A stretch of 64,000 nucleotides of DNA, taken from positions 3,853 to 67,852 of the forward strand of contig NZ_BAABBA010000021.1 of NCBI RefSeq assembly GCF_039537705.1, in the 5' to 3' direction. The notes beneath the pieces are model-generated. The model had not been told where the DNA came from and ran no database searches. It worked only from the letters and a program-made list of their open reading frames with translations. Positions within the stretch are counted from its first letter, which is position 1; every line of letters begins with the position of its first letter. The stretch comes from Georgenia daeguensis. GTDB taxonomy: Bacteria > Actinomycetota > Actinomycetes > Actinomycetales > Actinomycetaceae. The position numbers were made by a program, and so were the translations under genes. This document shows, in pieces, positions 9,526-18,210 of the stretch.

Positions 9526-9873
9526 TTAGTCAGCTACCTGGATCCAGTCTGCAGCCCAGGACGATATTGAGTCGAGGACCGGCTGCAGAGCCCGCCCCTT
9601 GGCCGTCAGCACGTATCGCGGGGCGCCTGTGGTGACCGGACAGGTGCGCGAGAGAAGTCCTTCGCGTTCCAACTCTCGCAGCCTTTCGGCCAGCAGGCGG
9701 TCGGACAGCCCGGGTATCGCAGCGCGGATCTCACTGAAGCGCTCCGCGTGAGCCATTAGCGCATGAAGGATGACACCGTTCCACCGCCGACCGAGCAGCT
9801 CGACGGTCTGGTGGAACGACGGGCAGTATCGTCCGCGGTCACCACCCACGGTGCCGCTCGCTTCGTCCGCCAC
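9526..9873 (-). CDS. HxlR-family transcriptional regulator
   Basis: A winged-helix regulator of about 115 residues. It has the family signature CPSFHQTVELLGRRWNGVIL near the N-terminus (Cys in the position used for redox sensing in YodB-like members), RFSEIRAAIPGLSDRLLAERL, and a C-terminal YVLTAKGRALQPVL. I prefer the GTG at 9873: a promoter for the divergent DoxX gene occupies 9904-9932, and a start at the upstream ATG (9936) would overlap it. It most likely controls the divergent DoxX operon, possibly in answer to quinones or oxidants. Confidence 0.85.
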   Translation of the reverse strand: MADEASGTVGGDRGRYCPSFHQTVELLGRRWNGVILHALMAHAERFSEIRAAIPGLSDRLLAERLRELEREGLLSRTCPVTTGAPRYVLTAKGRALQPVLDSISSWAADWIQVAD

Positions 9874-9903
9874 CTCGCACCCCCCACGTCCACTCAAAGA
9901 TGA

Positions 9904-9955
9904 TTGACCTGAGCTCAGGATACTGCTATACCTCAAGGTACTTACTCTTGGTAAG
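9904..9955 (+). promoter_or_regulatory. Promoter and candidate HxlR operator in front of doxX
   Basis: TTGACC at 9904-9909 and TATACC at 9927-9932 are 17 bases apart and fit a sigma-70-type promoter reading into the DoxX gene. Just downstream, at the expected transcription start, lies a perfect palindrome: CTTAC at 9941-9945 and GTAAG at 9951-9955, with TCTTG between. This position suits repression by the divergently encoded HxlR protein. Confidence 0.5.
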
Positions 9956-9976
9956 CGGCGACCTTGGGAGGATAAC

Positions 9977-10396
9977 GTGGATGTCCTGGTGCTCCTAGGT
10001 AGGGTGCTTTTCGGCCTGCTCTTTCTCGGGTCAGGCTACGGCCACCTCGCACAGAGGCAGATGATGGCTGGTTACGCCGCCAGCAAAGGGGTGCCTGCCG
10101 CCAACCTGATGGTCCCACTGACTGGGCTGCAGATCCTGGTCGGCGCACTGATGGTGGCCCTGGGGATCTGGCCCGACGTTGGTGCCCTGCTGCTGGTGGC
10201 CTTCCTGCTGCCCACAGCCTTCATCATGCACGGCTTCTGGGCCGAGACCGATCCCGGAGCCAAGACCATGGAACAGACCCAGTTCCTCAAGGACCTGGCC
10301 CTGGCCGGTGCGGCCCTGGTGATGTTCGCCGTCTTCGCCTACCTCGGTGACGATCTCGGCCTCGTCCTGGTCAGCCCGCTGTTCACCCTCTCATGA
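9977..10396 (+). CDS. DoxX family membrane protein
   Basis: A 139-residue membrane protein with about four helices. It has the DoxX pattern LLGRVLFGLLFLGSGYGHL at the N-terminus and a charged loop (HGFWAETDPGAKTMEQTQFLKD) before the last helix. DoxX/DUF417-like proteins are linked to quinone or thiosulfate metabolism and to oxidative stress. The GTG start follows GGAGG by six bases. The stop overlaps the next gene (ATGA). Control by the divergent HxlR regulator is likely. Confidence 0.85.
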   Translation: MDVLVLLGRVLFGLLFLGSGYGHLAQRQMMAGYAASKGVPAANLMVPLTGLQILVGALMVALGIWPDVGALLLVAFLLPTAFIMHGFWAETDPGAKTMEQTQFLKDLALAGAALVMFAVFAYLGDDLGLVLVSPLFTLS

Positions 10397-10926
10397 ACAG
10401 CGCCGACCCCGTGGCCATGCCTCATCGCCCTGGCCCACGACCCTCCACGACCCGAACCAACCCGCACACCCAGCTCGACCAGCAGCCCAGCGACGACCAA
10501 CCGCGGCAGTACCTCATCGGGCAGCTCATCGACCTGCCAGGTGTGGTCTGGGCGAGCTCGATGATCTCCGTCCCGGGTGCACGAGCGCTCACGCTGCCCC
10601 GGGGGCCAGCCCAAGGTCCACCCGATTCGTTCATGATCGACACCGAGTTCGCCCACCTCCACCCAGCCCCCGACCACTCCCTGCACCTGGTACTACCGCC
10701 GACGGCCGCCGAGGCTGCGATCGAAGCGGGCTGGGCCGAGCAGCACCCCGTCGCCCGCCTCGGGATCATCGCACCGGGTGCGGTCATGGTCTACGCCCCA
10801 CGCGACGCGCAAGAGGCGGACATCGCCGCCGGTCTCGTAAGGGCGTCGTACGCCTACGCAACAGGTGCACAACCTCCGCTCAGATCAGAGCCGGGGATCA
10901 CACCGGGCACTGACGGCACGGCCTGA
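10393..10926 (+). CDS. DUF5519-like (luciferase-domain) protein
   Basis: A 177-residue soluble protein coupled by ATGA overlap to the DoxX gene. The conserved block SVPGARALTLPRG, FMIDTEFAHLHP, DHSLHLVLPP and AGWAEQHPVARL matches what I remember of the DUF5519 or 'luciferase domain' family of small actinobacterial proteins. The function is unknown. The first 35 residues are Pro-rich and probably disordered. The family name is from memory and should be treated as tentative. Confidence 0.6.
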   Translation: MNSADPVAMPHRPGPRPSTTRTNPHTQLDQQPSDDQPRQYLIGQLIDLPGVVWASSMISVPGARALTLPRGPAQGPPDSFMIDTEFAHLHPAPDHSLHLVLPPTAAEAAIEAGWAEQHPVARLGIIAPGAVMVYAPRDAQEADIAAGLVRASYAYATGAQPPLRSEPGITPGTDGTA

Positions 10927-10972
10927 CTCTCGGTCGCGCTGGTCCGGAAACTACTCAAACAAGGAGTACCTC

Positions 10973-11815
10973 ATGGCGGGACGACTCGAGGGCAAGGTAG
11001 CCCTGATCACCGGCACGGCAGACGGGCAGGGACGGGCGGCCGCGCTCGCCTTCGCTATGGAAGGCGCCAAGATTGTGGGCTGCGATCTCAAGGCGGACCT
11101 AGCCGAACAGACCGTCGAACTCGTCCGGGCGCACGGCGGTGAGATGGTCTCGATGCAGCCGCTGAACCTGGGTGACGAAGCCGGGGTGCAGCGCTGGATC
11201 GACTTCGCTGTCAAGGAGTACGGCGACTTCGACATCCTTTACAACGCCTCGGGTGTGCGCGGAGGCACCATCGAGTCCTTGACCCGCGTGGACTGGGACT
11301 TCGACATGACCAACGAGATGTTCCTGGCGATCCAGAAGGCCCTGCCGGTCTTCAAGCGCAAGGGCCGCGGCACCATCCTCAACACCGGCTCGGTCGCCGC
11401 GACGGTCGGCTCGGCCATGCCCGGGAACGTCGCAGGCAAACTCGTGCACAACGTGGCCAAAGCCGCTGTCCTGCGCCTGACCACCAATCTCGCCGTTGAG
11501 CTGTCACCGTGGAACATCCGCGTCAACGCCGTCTCCCCAGGGTTCATCGACACCCCCGCGACACGACCACTGCTGGAGGCCGGCGGGCGCGCACCGGTCG
11601 AACGCGCACTGCTCAACCCCCGCATCGGGCGGCCTGAGGACATCGCCATGGCAGCGGTGTACCTCTGCTCGGACGAGGCCGACTACGTCACCGGTGCGAA
11701 CCTGGTCGTCGACGGCGGCTGGGTCGCAGCCGGCGGCGCCGGCCGCCCAGACCCCGAGATCGGGCAGATCTTCGTTGACGTGATGAAGAAGTTGACCAAC
11801 GCCCCCACCGCCTGA
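10973..11815 (+). CDS. SDR-family oxidoreductase with an altered active site
   Basis: A 280-residue protein with a Rossmann fold. The cofactor loop is TGTADGQG, the NNAG equivalent is YNASG, and the catalytic Ser is in NTGSVAA. The usual YxxxK pair reads HNVAK, so the catalytic Tyr is replaced by His while Lys is kept. PGFIDTPAT and the C-terminal GANLVVDGGWV are normal. AAGGAG lies six bases before ATG 10973. It probably forms an operon with the downstream thioesterase. Classical dehydrogenase activity is uncertain because of the substitution. Confidence 0.85.
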   Translation: MAGRLEGKVALITGTADGQGRAAALAFAMEGAKIVGCDLKADLAEQTVELVRAHGGEMVSMQPLNLGDEAGVQRWIDFAVKEYGDFDILYNASGVRGGTIESLTRVDWDFDMTNEMFLAIQKALPVFKRKGRGTILNTGSVAATVGSAMPGNVAGKLVHNVAKAAVLRLTTNLAVELSPWNIRVNAVSPGFIDTPATRPLLEAGGRAPVERALLNPRIGRPEDIAMAAVYLCSDEADYVTGANLVVDGGWVAAGGAGRPDPEIGQIFVDVMKKLTNAPTA

Positions 11816-12000
11816 CAATGGGATGTAAGGCGAGCCCCGCACCGGGACGTCCTGACCTCCACCGGGACTTCCTGACCTCCGCGCGACTGACTTCGGGTCG
11901 TCAACGAGACCGACCGTCCGGCACCGTGAACACGCACCCACTACCCCCCTGCGGCGAACCCCTCGTCGCGGCAGCAGTAAGGCGAAAGGTGATCGCTTTG

Positions 12001-12570
12001 ATGCCTGACGTGGAAACGATGCTCGCGCACTGGGCCGAGAGGGCCGGGCCCCACCCAGATGGCGCGATCCTGCCACCGCACCACGAACAGTGCCTTGGCT
12101 GCGGCCCCGACAACGCCCACGGCCATCACCTCCAAGTCAACCGCCGTGGGGACGGGGTGGCGGCCGACCACGTCTTTGACAACCGCCACGTGGGAGCTCC
12201 AGGAGTCGTCCACGGCGGCGCGGTCGCCACCGTCCTCGATGACTTGTCGGGGTTCCTGCTTTACCTGGTGGGGACGCCGGCAGTCACCCGCCAGCTCACA
12301 GTGGACTACCTGTCACCTGTCCTCGTGGGGGTCACCTACCGGATGGAGGCGGGGGTGACGAGCCGTGAGGACCGGAAGTTCTTTGTTGCTGCCACCCTGA
12401 GCGACCTCGACGGATGCACCGTGGCCACGTCGACGGCGGTGTTCGTCACGGTCGGTGTCGAACATTTCGCCCGGCACGGAGGCGTATCCGGCGGTAGCCC
12501 CACGCCACCCGTCGCGGATGATCACCGCGACAGCGGTCGGGGGGGTGCGGTGGGTCAGCAACGCGGGTAG
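12001..12570 (+). CDS. PaaI-type hotdog-fold thioesterase
   Basis: A 189-residue protein. The core GCGPDNAHGHHL, the GVVHGGAVATVLDDL helix with the HGG...D catalytic pattern of PaaI-like acyl-CoA thioesterases, and LTVDYLSPVLVG are all present. The ATG at 12001 is preceded by AAAGGTGA; the longer upstream frame is low-complexity and not conserved-looking. About 30 Gly/Ser-rich residues trail at the C-terminus. The gene follows the SDR by 185 bases on the same strand, so a role in hydrolysing an acyl-CoA from the same pathway is plausible. Confidence 0.8.
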   Translation: MPDVETMLAHWAERAGPHPDGAILPPHHEQCLGCGPDNAHGHHLQVNRRGDGVAADHVFDNRHVGAPGVVHGGAVATVLDDLSGFLLYLVGTPAVTRQLTVDYLSPVLVGVTYRMEAGVTSREDRKFFVAATLSDLDGCTVATSTAVFVTVGVEHFARHGGVSGGSPTPPVADDHRDSGRGGAVGQQRG

Positions 12571-12704
12571 TGCGCGTCTCGGCGGTCTTCCGCGGGGCCG
12601 CGGCATTCCTCAGCTCCCGGCACGTAGCAACGTAGAAAAGGTTGATGGCGCTCGCTAATCTTCCCCAGGGGTGCTCGTCGGAATTCCTCACCCGGAGGCG
12701 GTTG

Positions 12705-13535
12705 TCACTGTAGCGGTCGTGCGGTGCCGGTGGTGGCTCGGCGGAGCGTGTCGGTGGCTGCGTGGTGGGCGCGGAGCCGGTAGGAGTCGCCGTCGAGGTT
12801 GAGCACGACGGAGCGGTGCAGGAGCCGGTCGAGCATGGCGGCGGCGACGGTGGTGTCGCCGAGGACCTCACCCCAGGAGGCCACCCCTCGGTTGGTCGTG
12901 AGGATGATGGAGGTCTTGAGGTACCGCTGCGAGATGACCTGGAACAGCGCGGAGGCGGCCTCGGCGGGCAGTGGGAGGTAGCCCAGCTCATCGATGACGA
13001 GAAGGGTGGGGCCGGCGAAGAAGCGCATGGTGTAGGCCCAGCGGCCCTCGATGGCGGCCTTGTGGCAGCGGGCGGCCAGGTCCGCGGCGGTGGTGAAGTA
13101 GGTGCGGTAGCCGGCCTCGGCGGCCTTGCGGGCCAGCCCGACGGCCAGATGAGTCTTGCCGACCCCGGGCGGGCCGATCAGCAGGACGTTGGTAGCGGTC
13201 TCGAGGTACCGGCAGGTGGCGAGCTCGTTGATCAGCGCCGGGTCGACGCCGGGAGCGGCGTCGAGGTCGAAGCCCTCGATGGTGGCCGGGGAGGGCAGGG
13301 ACGCGAACCGGAGCCGGCCGGCGAGACGGCGGGCCTCGGTGTCGGTGACCTCCAGGGCGAGGAGACGCTCGAGGGCGGCGGTGACGGACAGGCCCTCGGC
13401 GGTGGCCTGGTCCAGGACGGCGGGCAGGTGCTCGGCCGCGGCGGTGAGCTTCAGGGCAGCGAGGTGGCCGCGCAGCTGCTGGTAGAGCGAGGCCTGGGAG
13501 GGGCCCATCGGCTCGGCGGTGGTCGTGGTGGTCAT
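12705..13535 (-). CDS. istB: IS21-family helper ATPase IstB
   Basis: A 276-residue AAA+ ATPase with Walker A LLIGPPGVGKTHLAVGLA, Walker B TLLVIDELGYLPLP and sensor-like ILTTNRGVASWGEVLGD. The start ATG overlaps the istA stop (ATGA). Its own frame is intact, but the partner transposase gene is frameshifted, so the pair is probably inactive unless complemented in trans. Confidence 0.9.
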   Translation of the reverse strand: MTTTTTAEPMGPSQASLYQQLRGHLAALKLTAAAEHLPAVLDQATAEGLSVTAALERLLALEVTDTEARRLAGRLRFASLPSPATIEGFDLDAAPGVDPALINELATCRYLETATNVLLIGPPGVGKTHLAVGLARKAAEAGYRTYFTTAADLAARCHKAAIEGRWAYTMRFFAGPTLLVIDELGYLPLPAEAASALFQVISQRYLKTSIILTTNRGVASWGEVLGDTTVAAAMLDRLLHRSVVLNLDGDSYRLRAHHAATDTLRRATTGTARPLQ

Positions 13536-14891
13536 CTCAGGGTGTTCCTTCCTTGGGCGGCTTGGGCGTAGCGGGACAGGTCGATGACCACCGCGCCGCC
13601 CTCGGCGGCGGCGGCGGTGGTGGGCTGGCTGGTGCGGAGCTCGGCGGCGGCGGCCAGGGCCTCGGGGCCGGGCGGGATGCGGACCTTGGAGCGGTGCGGG
13701 ACCTGGCTCGTGGCGGCCTTCATCGCCTCGGTGTTCAGCGCGGTGATGTGGCCGTGGTCGCGGACCATCACCCCGGTGCCGGGAGCGGCGAGGCGGTGCC
13801 GGGCGATGACCGGGGCCGCCGCGTCGGGCCCGGCGTGGATGTCGAGGTGGCCGGTGCCGAGCCGGACGGACACGGCCACGGTGGTGCGGGCGAGCTCGGG
13901 CGGGACGGAGTAGAAGTTTCCGCGGTAGGCCACCAGCGCCTGCGCGGAGACCTTCCGCGGCACGGTCACCGTCGCGGGGAACGGCGCCGCGGGGACCAGG
14001 GCGAGCGGCTCGGCGGCGGCGACGGTGGCCACCGAGGACTTCCCGTCCTTCGTGGCCCGCAGCCGGGTGTCCCCGCGGGTGGCGCACCACCTGTCCAGCC
14101 GCGCCTGGGCCTCCTCGACGCTCACGTCGTCGGGCAGGGTGCGCCAGAACCGTTGGGCGGCGACATGGACGGCCTTCTCGACCACGCCCTTGCGGTTCCC
14201 GCGCCGGGGCGGGCAGATCGCCACCGAGACGCCGTAGTGCTTGGCCACGGCCGCGAACGTGGCGGTGACCTTGCCCGAGGGCGGGTGGCACACGGTGGCC
14301 ATCCGGTCGAAGCGCCACGTCCTGGTGGCGCCGCCCAGGGCCCTGGTGATCTGGTCGAGGCCGGCGATCAGGTGGGCCTGCTCCTCGGACTCGAGCAGCA
14401 CCCCTCGCCAGCGCCCGGAGTGGGCCAGCACGCCGACGAGGAGGTGGGCGTTCTTGCCCCCATCCCCACGCCTTCGGCGGATCGGGCAGCTCGACCCAGT
14501 CCCACTGGGTCTCCTCCCCGGCCGGGTGCTCGATCACCGCCACCGGGCGACCCTTCGTGGGCCGGCACGCCTCGCACTTCGGGCGCAGCGCCCTCGTGCG
14601 TAGCTGGCGGGTGAAGGTCGGGTAGGACCCGGCGTAGCCGAGCTCGACGACCTCGTCGAACAGCGTCGTGGCCCACAGGTGCGGGTCCTCGCCCAGGCGT
14701 CGGCGGCAGTACTCGGCGAACGGCTCGAACGGGTCGGCAATGGTGCGCTTGCGAACGCCCGGCTCGCGGTCACCGGCAAGGTAGGCGCGGATGGTCTTGC
14801 GGTCATGGCCCAGGTGCCGGGCGATCGCGGAGATCGTCCAGCCCTGGCGGTGCAACGCGTGAGCGTCGATGTCGTCCTCCCGTGTCAGCAT
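13532..14891 (-). pseudogene. istA: IS21-family istA, frameshifted
   Basis: The N-terminal frame (from ATG 14891) carries the helix-turn-helix WTISAIARHLGHDRKTIRAYL and the start of the catalytic core at EETQWDWVELPDP. Near 14450-14460 the frame is lost at a run of five G on the coding strand. One base fewer restores a frame reading GKNAHLLVGVLAHSGRWRG and continuing to the normal C-terminus at 13532. It is a single-base insertion or a sequencing error. A +1 translational slip is possible but not the simplest reading. Confidence 0.8.
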
Positions 14892-15027
14892 GACGTGGGG
14901 CTCCCTCGAGGTGATGGCTGGTGGTCAGAGACCGCCATCGTCGAGGGGGCCCCGCCGTCGTCGGCGGAGCCACACGGGTGGGGAATTTCAGTGAGCAGGT
15001 CTGGGGAGATTCACCTGAGCGTCATCA

Positions 15028-15373
15028 AGGTTGCTTGGTCGCTACTGATCATCGGGGACCTCGACCCCTACCCAGCCGTGATCACACCGCGAGTCTCACT
15101 CCCCACCAGATGTTCGAAGAGCCGCTTTAGGCCCTCGCGGCGGCAACGGTCCAGGCTCGGAGGGTACGAGGCCGCAGGAACGGCGAGGTAGGTCACGGCG
15201 TGAACGCGGCCAGGGCGACTCCTGCTTGGACCTTCTCCAGAGCAGGCGCCTCACCCGGATTGGTAATCGCCTTGATTAACCATCGGAGAGGACGTCGACG
15301 GGCATCCGTTCAGGTCGAGTGGCTCGGCACTCAGCCGAAGCGTTACCGAGGGCGCCGGCGGCTGCTGACGTCG
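15028..15373. other. No clear gene in this stretch
   Basis: Between the second IS21 element and the dienelactone hydrolase gene I see no convincing start, ribosome site or family motif. A short minus-strand stretch around 15200-15290 could be the tail of a lost enzyme, but it is too short to assign. Confidence 0.4.
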
Positions 15374-16102
15374 TCAGGACTTCGCTATTCCACCGTTTCG
15401 GAGGTGTCGCTCGAAAAACCTGAAAATGCGGTCCCAGGCGTCCTCCGATGACGGGTGGTGGTAGCTGAAGCCGCCGATCCGTTCAACCACGGCGAGAGGA
15501 CCGCTGTTGTGCCGGTTCATGAAGGAGTGACCCGCGTCGGGATACTCCTTCACGTCGCGCTCAACTCCGAGACCTGAGAGCGTGCGGTCCAGTCGCTCGG
15601 CCGCCCCGGGCAGCGTGCGGTCTCGAGCTCCGTAGCTGGCAACCACCGGACAGGCGCCCAGGAGGGCGCTGTCGGCGCCCTCGGGGAGTTGGCCATAGTT
15701 GGGAGCGGCAGCGTCGAAGCCGCGGGTGGCGGCGAGGAGAGCGAAGCCCCCGCCCATGCAGAAGCCGAGCACGCCGACCCGCCCGGTGCAGTCGGCGCGT
15801 TCGTCCAGCCACGCCCGAGTGGCCGCCAAATCGTCGAATGCAGGGCCCTCCCCGCGGGCGAGCGTCCGAAACGTCGATCTCAGGCACCGCATCGGACCAC
15901 CGGCGGTGAACAGGTCGGGCGCCACGGCCAGGTAGCCTCCAGCTGCGAGCCGGTCCGCCTGCTGCCTGGTGTCGTCGGTCAGCCCGAAGGCCTCGTGCAC
16001 TACCACGACACCCGGCCAGGGCCCTTCCCCGATCGGAGGGGCGGCCAGGTAAGCACGCAGAGAGGGCGCACTGGCGCCGGCCGGGATGGTCGTCTCGGGC
16101 AA
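15374..16102 (-). CDS. Dienelactone hydrolase family protein
   Basis: An alpha/beta hydrolase of about 242 residues. The nucleophile motif is GFCMGG (Cys nucleophile, typical of dienelactone hydrolases), the acid is Asp in GARDRTLPG, and the His is in DAGHSFMN. The oxyanion segment is VVVHEAFGL. The domain starts at about LPETTIPAG, so I propose the TTG at 16102, preceded by a GGGGGG run; the frame stays open upstream, with ATGs at 16198 and 16243, and the start is uncertain. Such enzymes open lactone rings in aromatic degradation, but many act as general esterases. Neighbours give no pathway. Confidence 0.85.
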   Translation of the reverse strand: MPETTIPAGASAPSLRAYLAAPPIGEGPWPGVVVVHEAFGLTDDTRQQADRLAAGGYLAVAPDLFTAGGPMRCLRSTFRTLARGEGPAFDDLAATRAWLDERADCTGRVGVLGFCMGGGFALLAATRGFDAAAPNYGQLPEGADSALLGACPVVASYGARDRTLPGAAERLDRTLSGLGVERDVKEYPDAGHSFMNRHNSGPLAVVERIGGFSYHHPSSEDAWDRIFRFFERHLRNGGIAKS

Positions 16103-16269
16103 TATGGCCCCCCAGCGATCGCGATGCGGGCAGGGACGTCGTATCGAGTTCTGCGAACTCGGACGATCCTCCTGACTCGCTGTACGGTACCGGAGCATCG
16201 GAGATGCGATAGGCCCCTTGGGCCATGCACAGCTGCGAGTCACAAATCAGAGGGCTCATGTCACACACC

Positions 16270-16440
16270 ACGTCAGCGGTTTGACGGCCCATCGGCAATC
16301 GGTGGGGTGAGGCCGCCTCAAACGAGGAGCACCCTGAGTCGGTAGTTGGTGGGGTTGCGGAAGCCGCGGACGACGCGGCGGTGGATTTCTACGATCCCGT
16401 TCAGCTAGCTAGACGTGACGATCGCGTTTGGTAGTGCTCG
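16270..16440 (-). pseudogene. ISL3-like transposase C-terminal remnant
   Basis: The minus strand reads SSLNGIVEIHRRVV, then RGFRNPTNYRLRVLLV before a stop. This resembles the GFRNxxxYRLRxLL ending of ISL3/IS204-type transposases. The rest of the gene is absent. Only one conserved block supports this call. Confidence 0.4.
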
Positions 16441-16686
16441 GCCGACCGGGACTGGGTCGCCGCGTTCCAGCAGCTGTCGCTGGTGGACCTGAGCACGGCG
16501 CAGATCGCCAAGCGCACCAAAGACCCGAATGCACCACGCGGTCAGACCGTTGGGGCCGCTCACCTCGACGACGGTCTATGTCTCCGTGTCTCCGAGATGG
16601 CCAATAAGCCCTCGCCCCCAGGTGATCGACTCCCGCACCGGGCGCTGCAGGAGCCTCACAGTTTCCTACCGGCGTCGCACTCCTGA
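16440..16686 (+). pseudogene. Possible ParB-like protein remnant
   Basis: The frame reads FQQLSLVDLSTAQIAKRT, resembling the helix-turn-helix entry of plasmid ParB-like proteins (QLxLxxLxAxQIAKRT). It then loses similarity. There is no start codon with a ribosome site and no matching ParA next to it. Treat it as a decayed plasmid fragment. Confidence 0.3.
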
Positions 16687-16941
16687 CCTGCTACACCCAC
16701 CACGCCCCGGGCGAAGGATGCCGTGGGCCAGCCGCGCGCCGTTGTACGCGCACTTACGAAGGATGCTTACTATTCGTGAGGACCTGACCTAGAATGGTGG
16801 CCTGAGGTGCAGGCGTGGGCATGCCGGGGCCCCATCTCCAGGTGGAAGGATTGGTGCGGACACCGTGGACGTGGTCCTCTCGATTGGGCACACCTTGCCG
16901 CGCGATCCGCACCGGTCCCTCTCGTCCGGGTGGAGTCGTAG

Positions 16942-17421
16942 ATGAGCAGCCTACTAGGCGTCGGTGACCTTGCCCCGGACTTCGAACTTCCCGACCAGCA
17001 TCAGACTGCTGTTCGGTTGAGCCGGCTGCTGGTGGCCGGGCCGGTGGTGCTGTTCTTCTATCCGTTGGCGATGAGCCGAGGCTGCACCGCGGAGAGCTGC
17101 CATTTCCGTGACCTGGCCGCGGAATTCAACGCCGTCGGTGCGAGCAGGGTCGGGATCAGCCGCGACACCGTTGCTCGGCAACGTCAGTTCGACGCCGAAC
17201 ACCACCTCGGGTACCCGTTGCTGTCCGACCCGGATGGGACTGTCGCCTCCGACTACGGCATCCAGAGGAACCTTCCCGGGCTCCCCCCGCGACGAAGCAC
17301 GTTCGTGATCGGCTCCGACCGGCGGGTACGAGGGGTCATCCGTAGCGAGCTGCGGATGGAGACTCATGCGGACGAGGCGTTGCGCATATTGAAAGCCGAG
17401 AAGCCGGCGACGCCACTGTGA
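16942..17421 (+). CDS. Peroxiredoxin, AhpC/BCP type
   Basis: A 159-residue thioredoxin-fold peroxidase. The active-site region is FYPLAMSRGCTAESCHFRD, with the peroxidatic Cys in GCTAESC and a second Cys five residues on that may resolve it (atypical 2-Cys, as in BcpB of mycobacteria). GISRDTVARQRQF and YPLLSDPDG are conserved. GGTGGAG lies shortly before the ATG. It stands alone, about 210 bases before a convergent MarR gene, and would reduce organic or hydrogen peroxides in the cytosol. Confidence 0.9.
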   Translation: MSSLLGVGDLAPDFELPDQHQTAVRLSRLLVAGPVVLFFYPLAMSRGCTAESCHFRDLAAEFNAVGASRVGISRDTVARQRQFDAEHHLGYPLLSDPDGTVASDYGIQRNLPGLPPRRSTFVIGSDRRVRGVIRSELRMETHADEALRILKAEKPATPL

Positions 17422-17632
17422 CGCGTGGCCTCGGCTTGCAGCCGCACAATTGATGGGCTGGCTGGAGGACCGGCGCCGTGCTCGATCACGTAGGCAGCGA
17501 TCTTCGGGTCCGTGCTCACATCGCAGTGGCAGGAGGACGGGGCGTCGGTGACAGCCCGAAGTGGCCCCGCTTGGGCCTGTGGTGCTTAAGCCCAGCAGCA
17601 CAGCGGGGCAAGATCGGGTGGTCATTCCTACG

Positions 17633-18157
17633 TTAGTCGGCGCCGGCGACGTGCGGTCGGACGGGCGGTCCCTCCCCGGTACGCGGAGCAGCGAGGGCCA
17701 CATCGCGACCGTAGACCTGCTCTGCGGCTCGACGCAGCGCCGCGAACGCCGTCGCGATGGTCTGCACGCTCTCGTCGTCCAGGCGGGACAGGAGCGCAAC
17801 GCGATGTCCGGCACCTTCGGCCATCAGCTGCTCCACCAGGTGTGAGCCTCGAGCCGTGGGATGTATGTGTCGGGCACGCCGGTCCGCCGGATCCGCTACT
17901 CGCTCGACGAGCCCCCGGTCAGCGAGTCGATCCACCAGACCGGTGACCGACGCCGGGCTGATTTTCAGCGCGTCGGCCAGCTCGTGACTCATCAGCGACC
18001 CGTCCACGTGCAGCAGCAACAGGACCTTGAGTTGCTGCATCGTCAAGGTGGTCTGCAACAGAGCGGTGAACTGCGCCCTCGAGAAGAGGCGAAGCAGCGC
18101 CGCCTCGTCCTCGGCGATGGCCGCCATCACTCCGTCCCGATCCACCGCGTGCCCCAT
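17633..18157 (-). CDS. MarR-family transcriptional regulator
   Basis: A 174-residue winged-helix protein: MSHELADALKISPASVTGLVDRLADRGLVER is the recognition helix and DPADRRARHIHPTARG the wing, as in MarR/SlyA. It is divergent from the RND exporter with only 53 bases between, so it probably represses that gene and itself. Inverted CCGTA (18171) and TACGG (18197) half-sites lie in the gap. The C-terminal 20 residues are a low-complexity tail. Confidence 0.9.
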   Translation of the reverse strand: MGHAVDRDGVMAAIAEDEAALLRLFSRAQFTALLQTTLTMQQLKVLLLLHVDGSLMSHELADALKISPASVTGLVDRLADRGLVERVADPADRRARHIHPTARGSHLVEQLMAEGAGHRVALLSRLDDESVQTIATAFAALRRAAEQVYGRDVALAAPRTGEGPPVRPHVAGAD

Positions 18158-18210
18158 TTCTTCGGCTAAGCCGTACTATTCACCTCGCACCGACTATACG
18201 GGAGATCCCT

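Larger units (their letters stand above)
12643..15027 (-). mobile_element. Second IS21-family element, degenerate
   Basis: The ends match as inverted repeats: left TGATGGCGCTCGCTAATC and right, in reverse, TGATGACGCTCAGGTGAATC, with a further shared CCCCAG and TGCTC inside. AGGT flanks both sides (12639-12642 and 15028-15031) as a probable 4-bp target duplication. The element is about 2.4 kb with istA and istB on the minus strand; istA is frameshifted. It belongs to a different IS21 subgroup from the element at 6610-8768. Confidence 0.8.
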
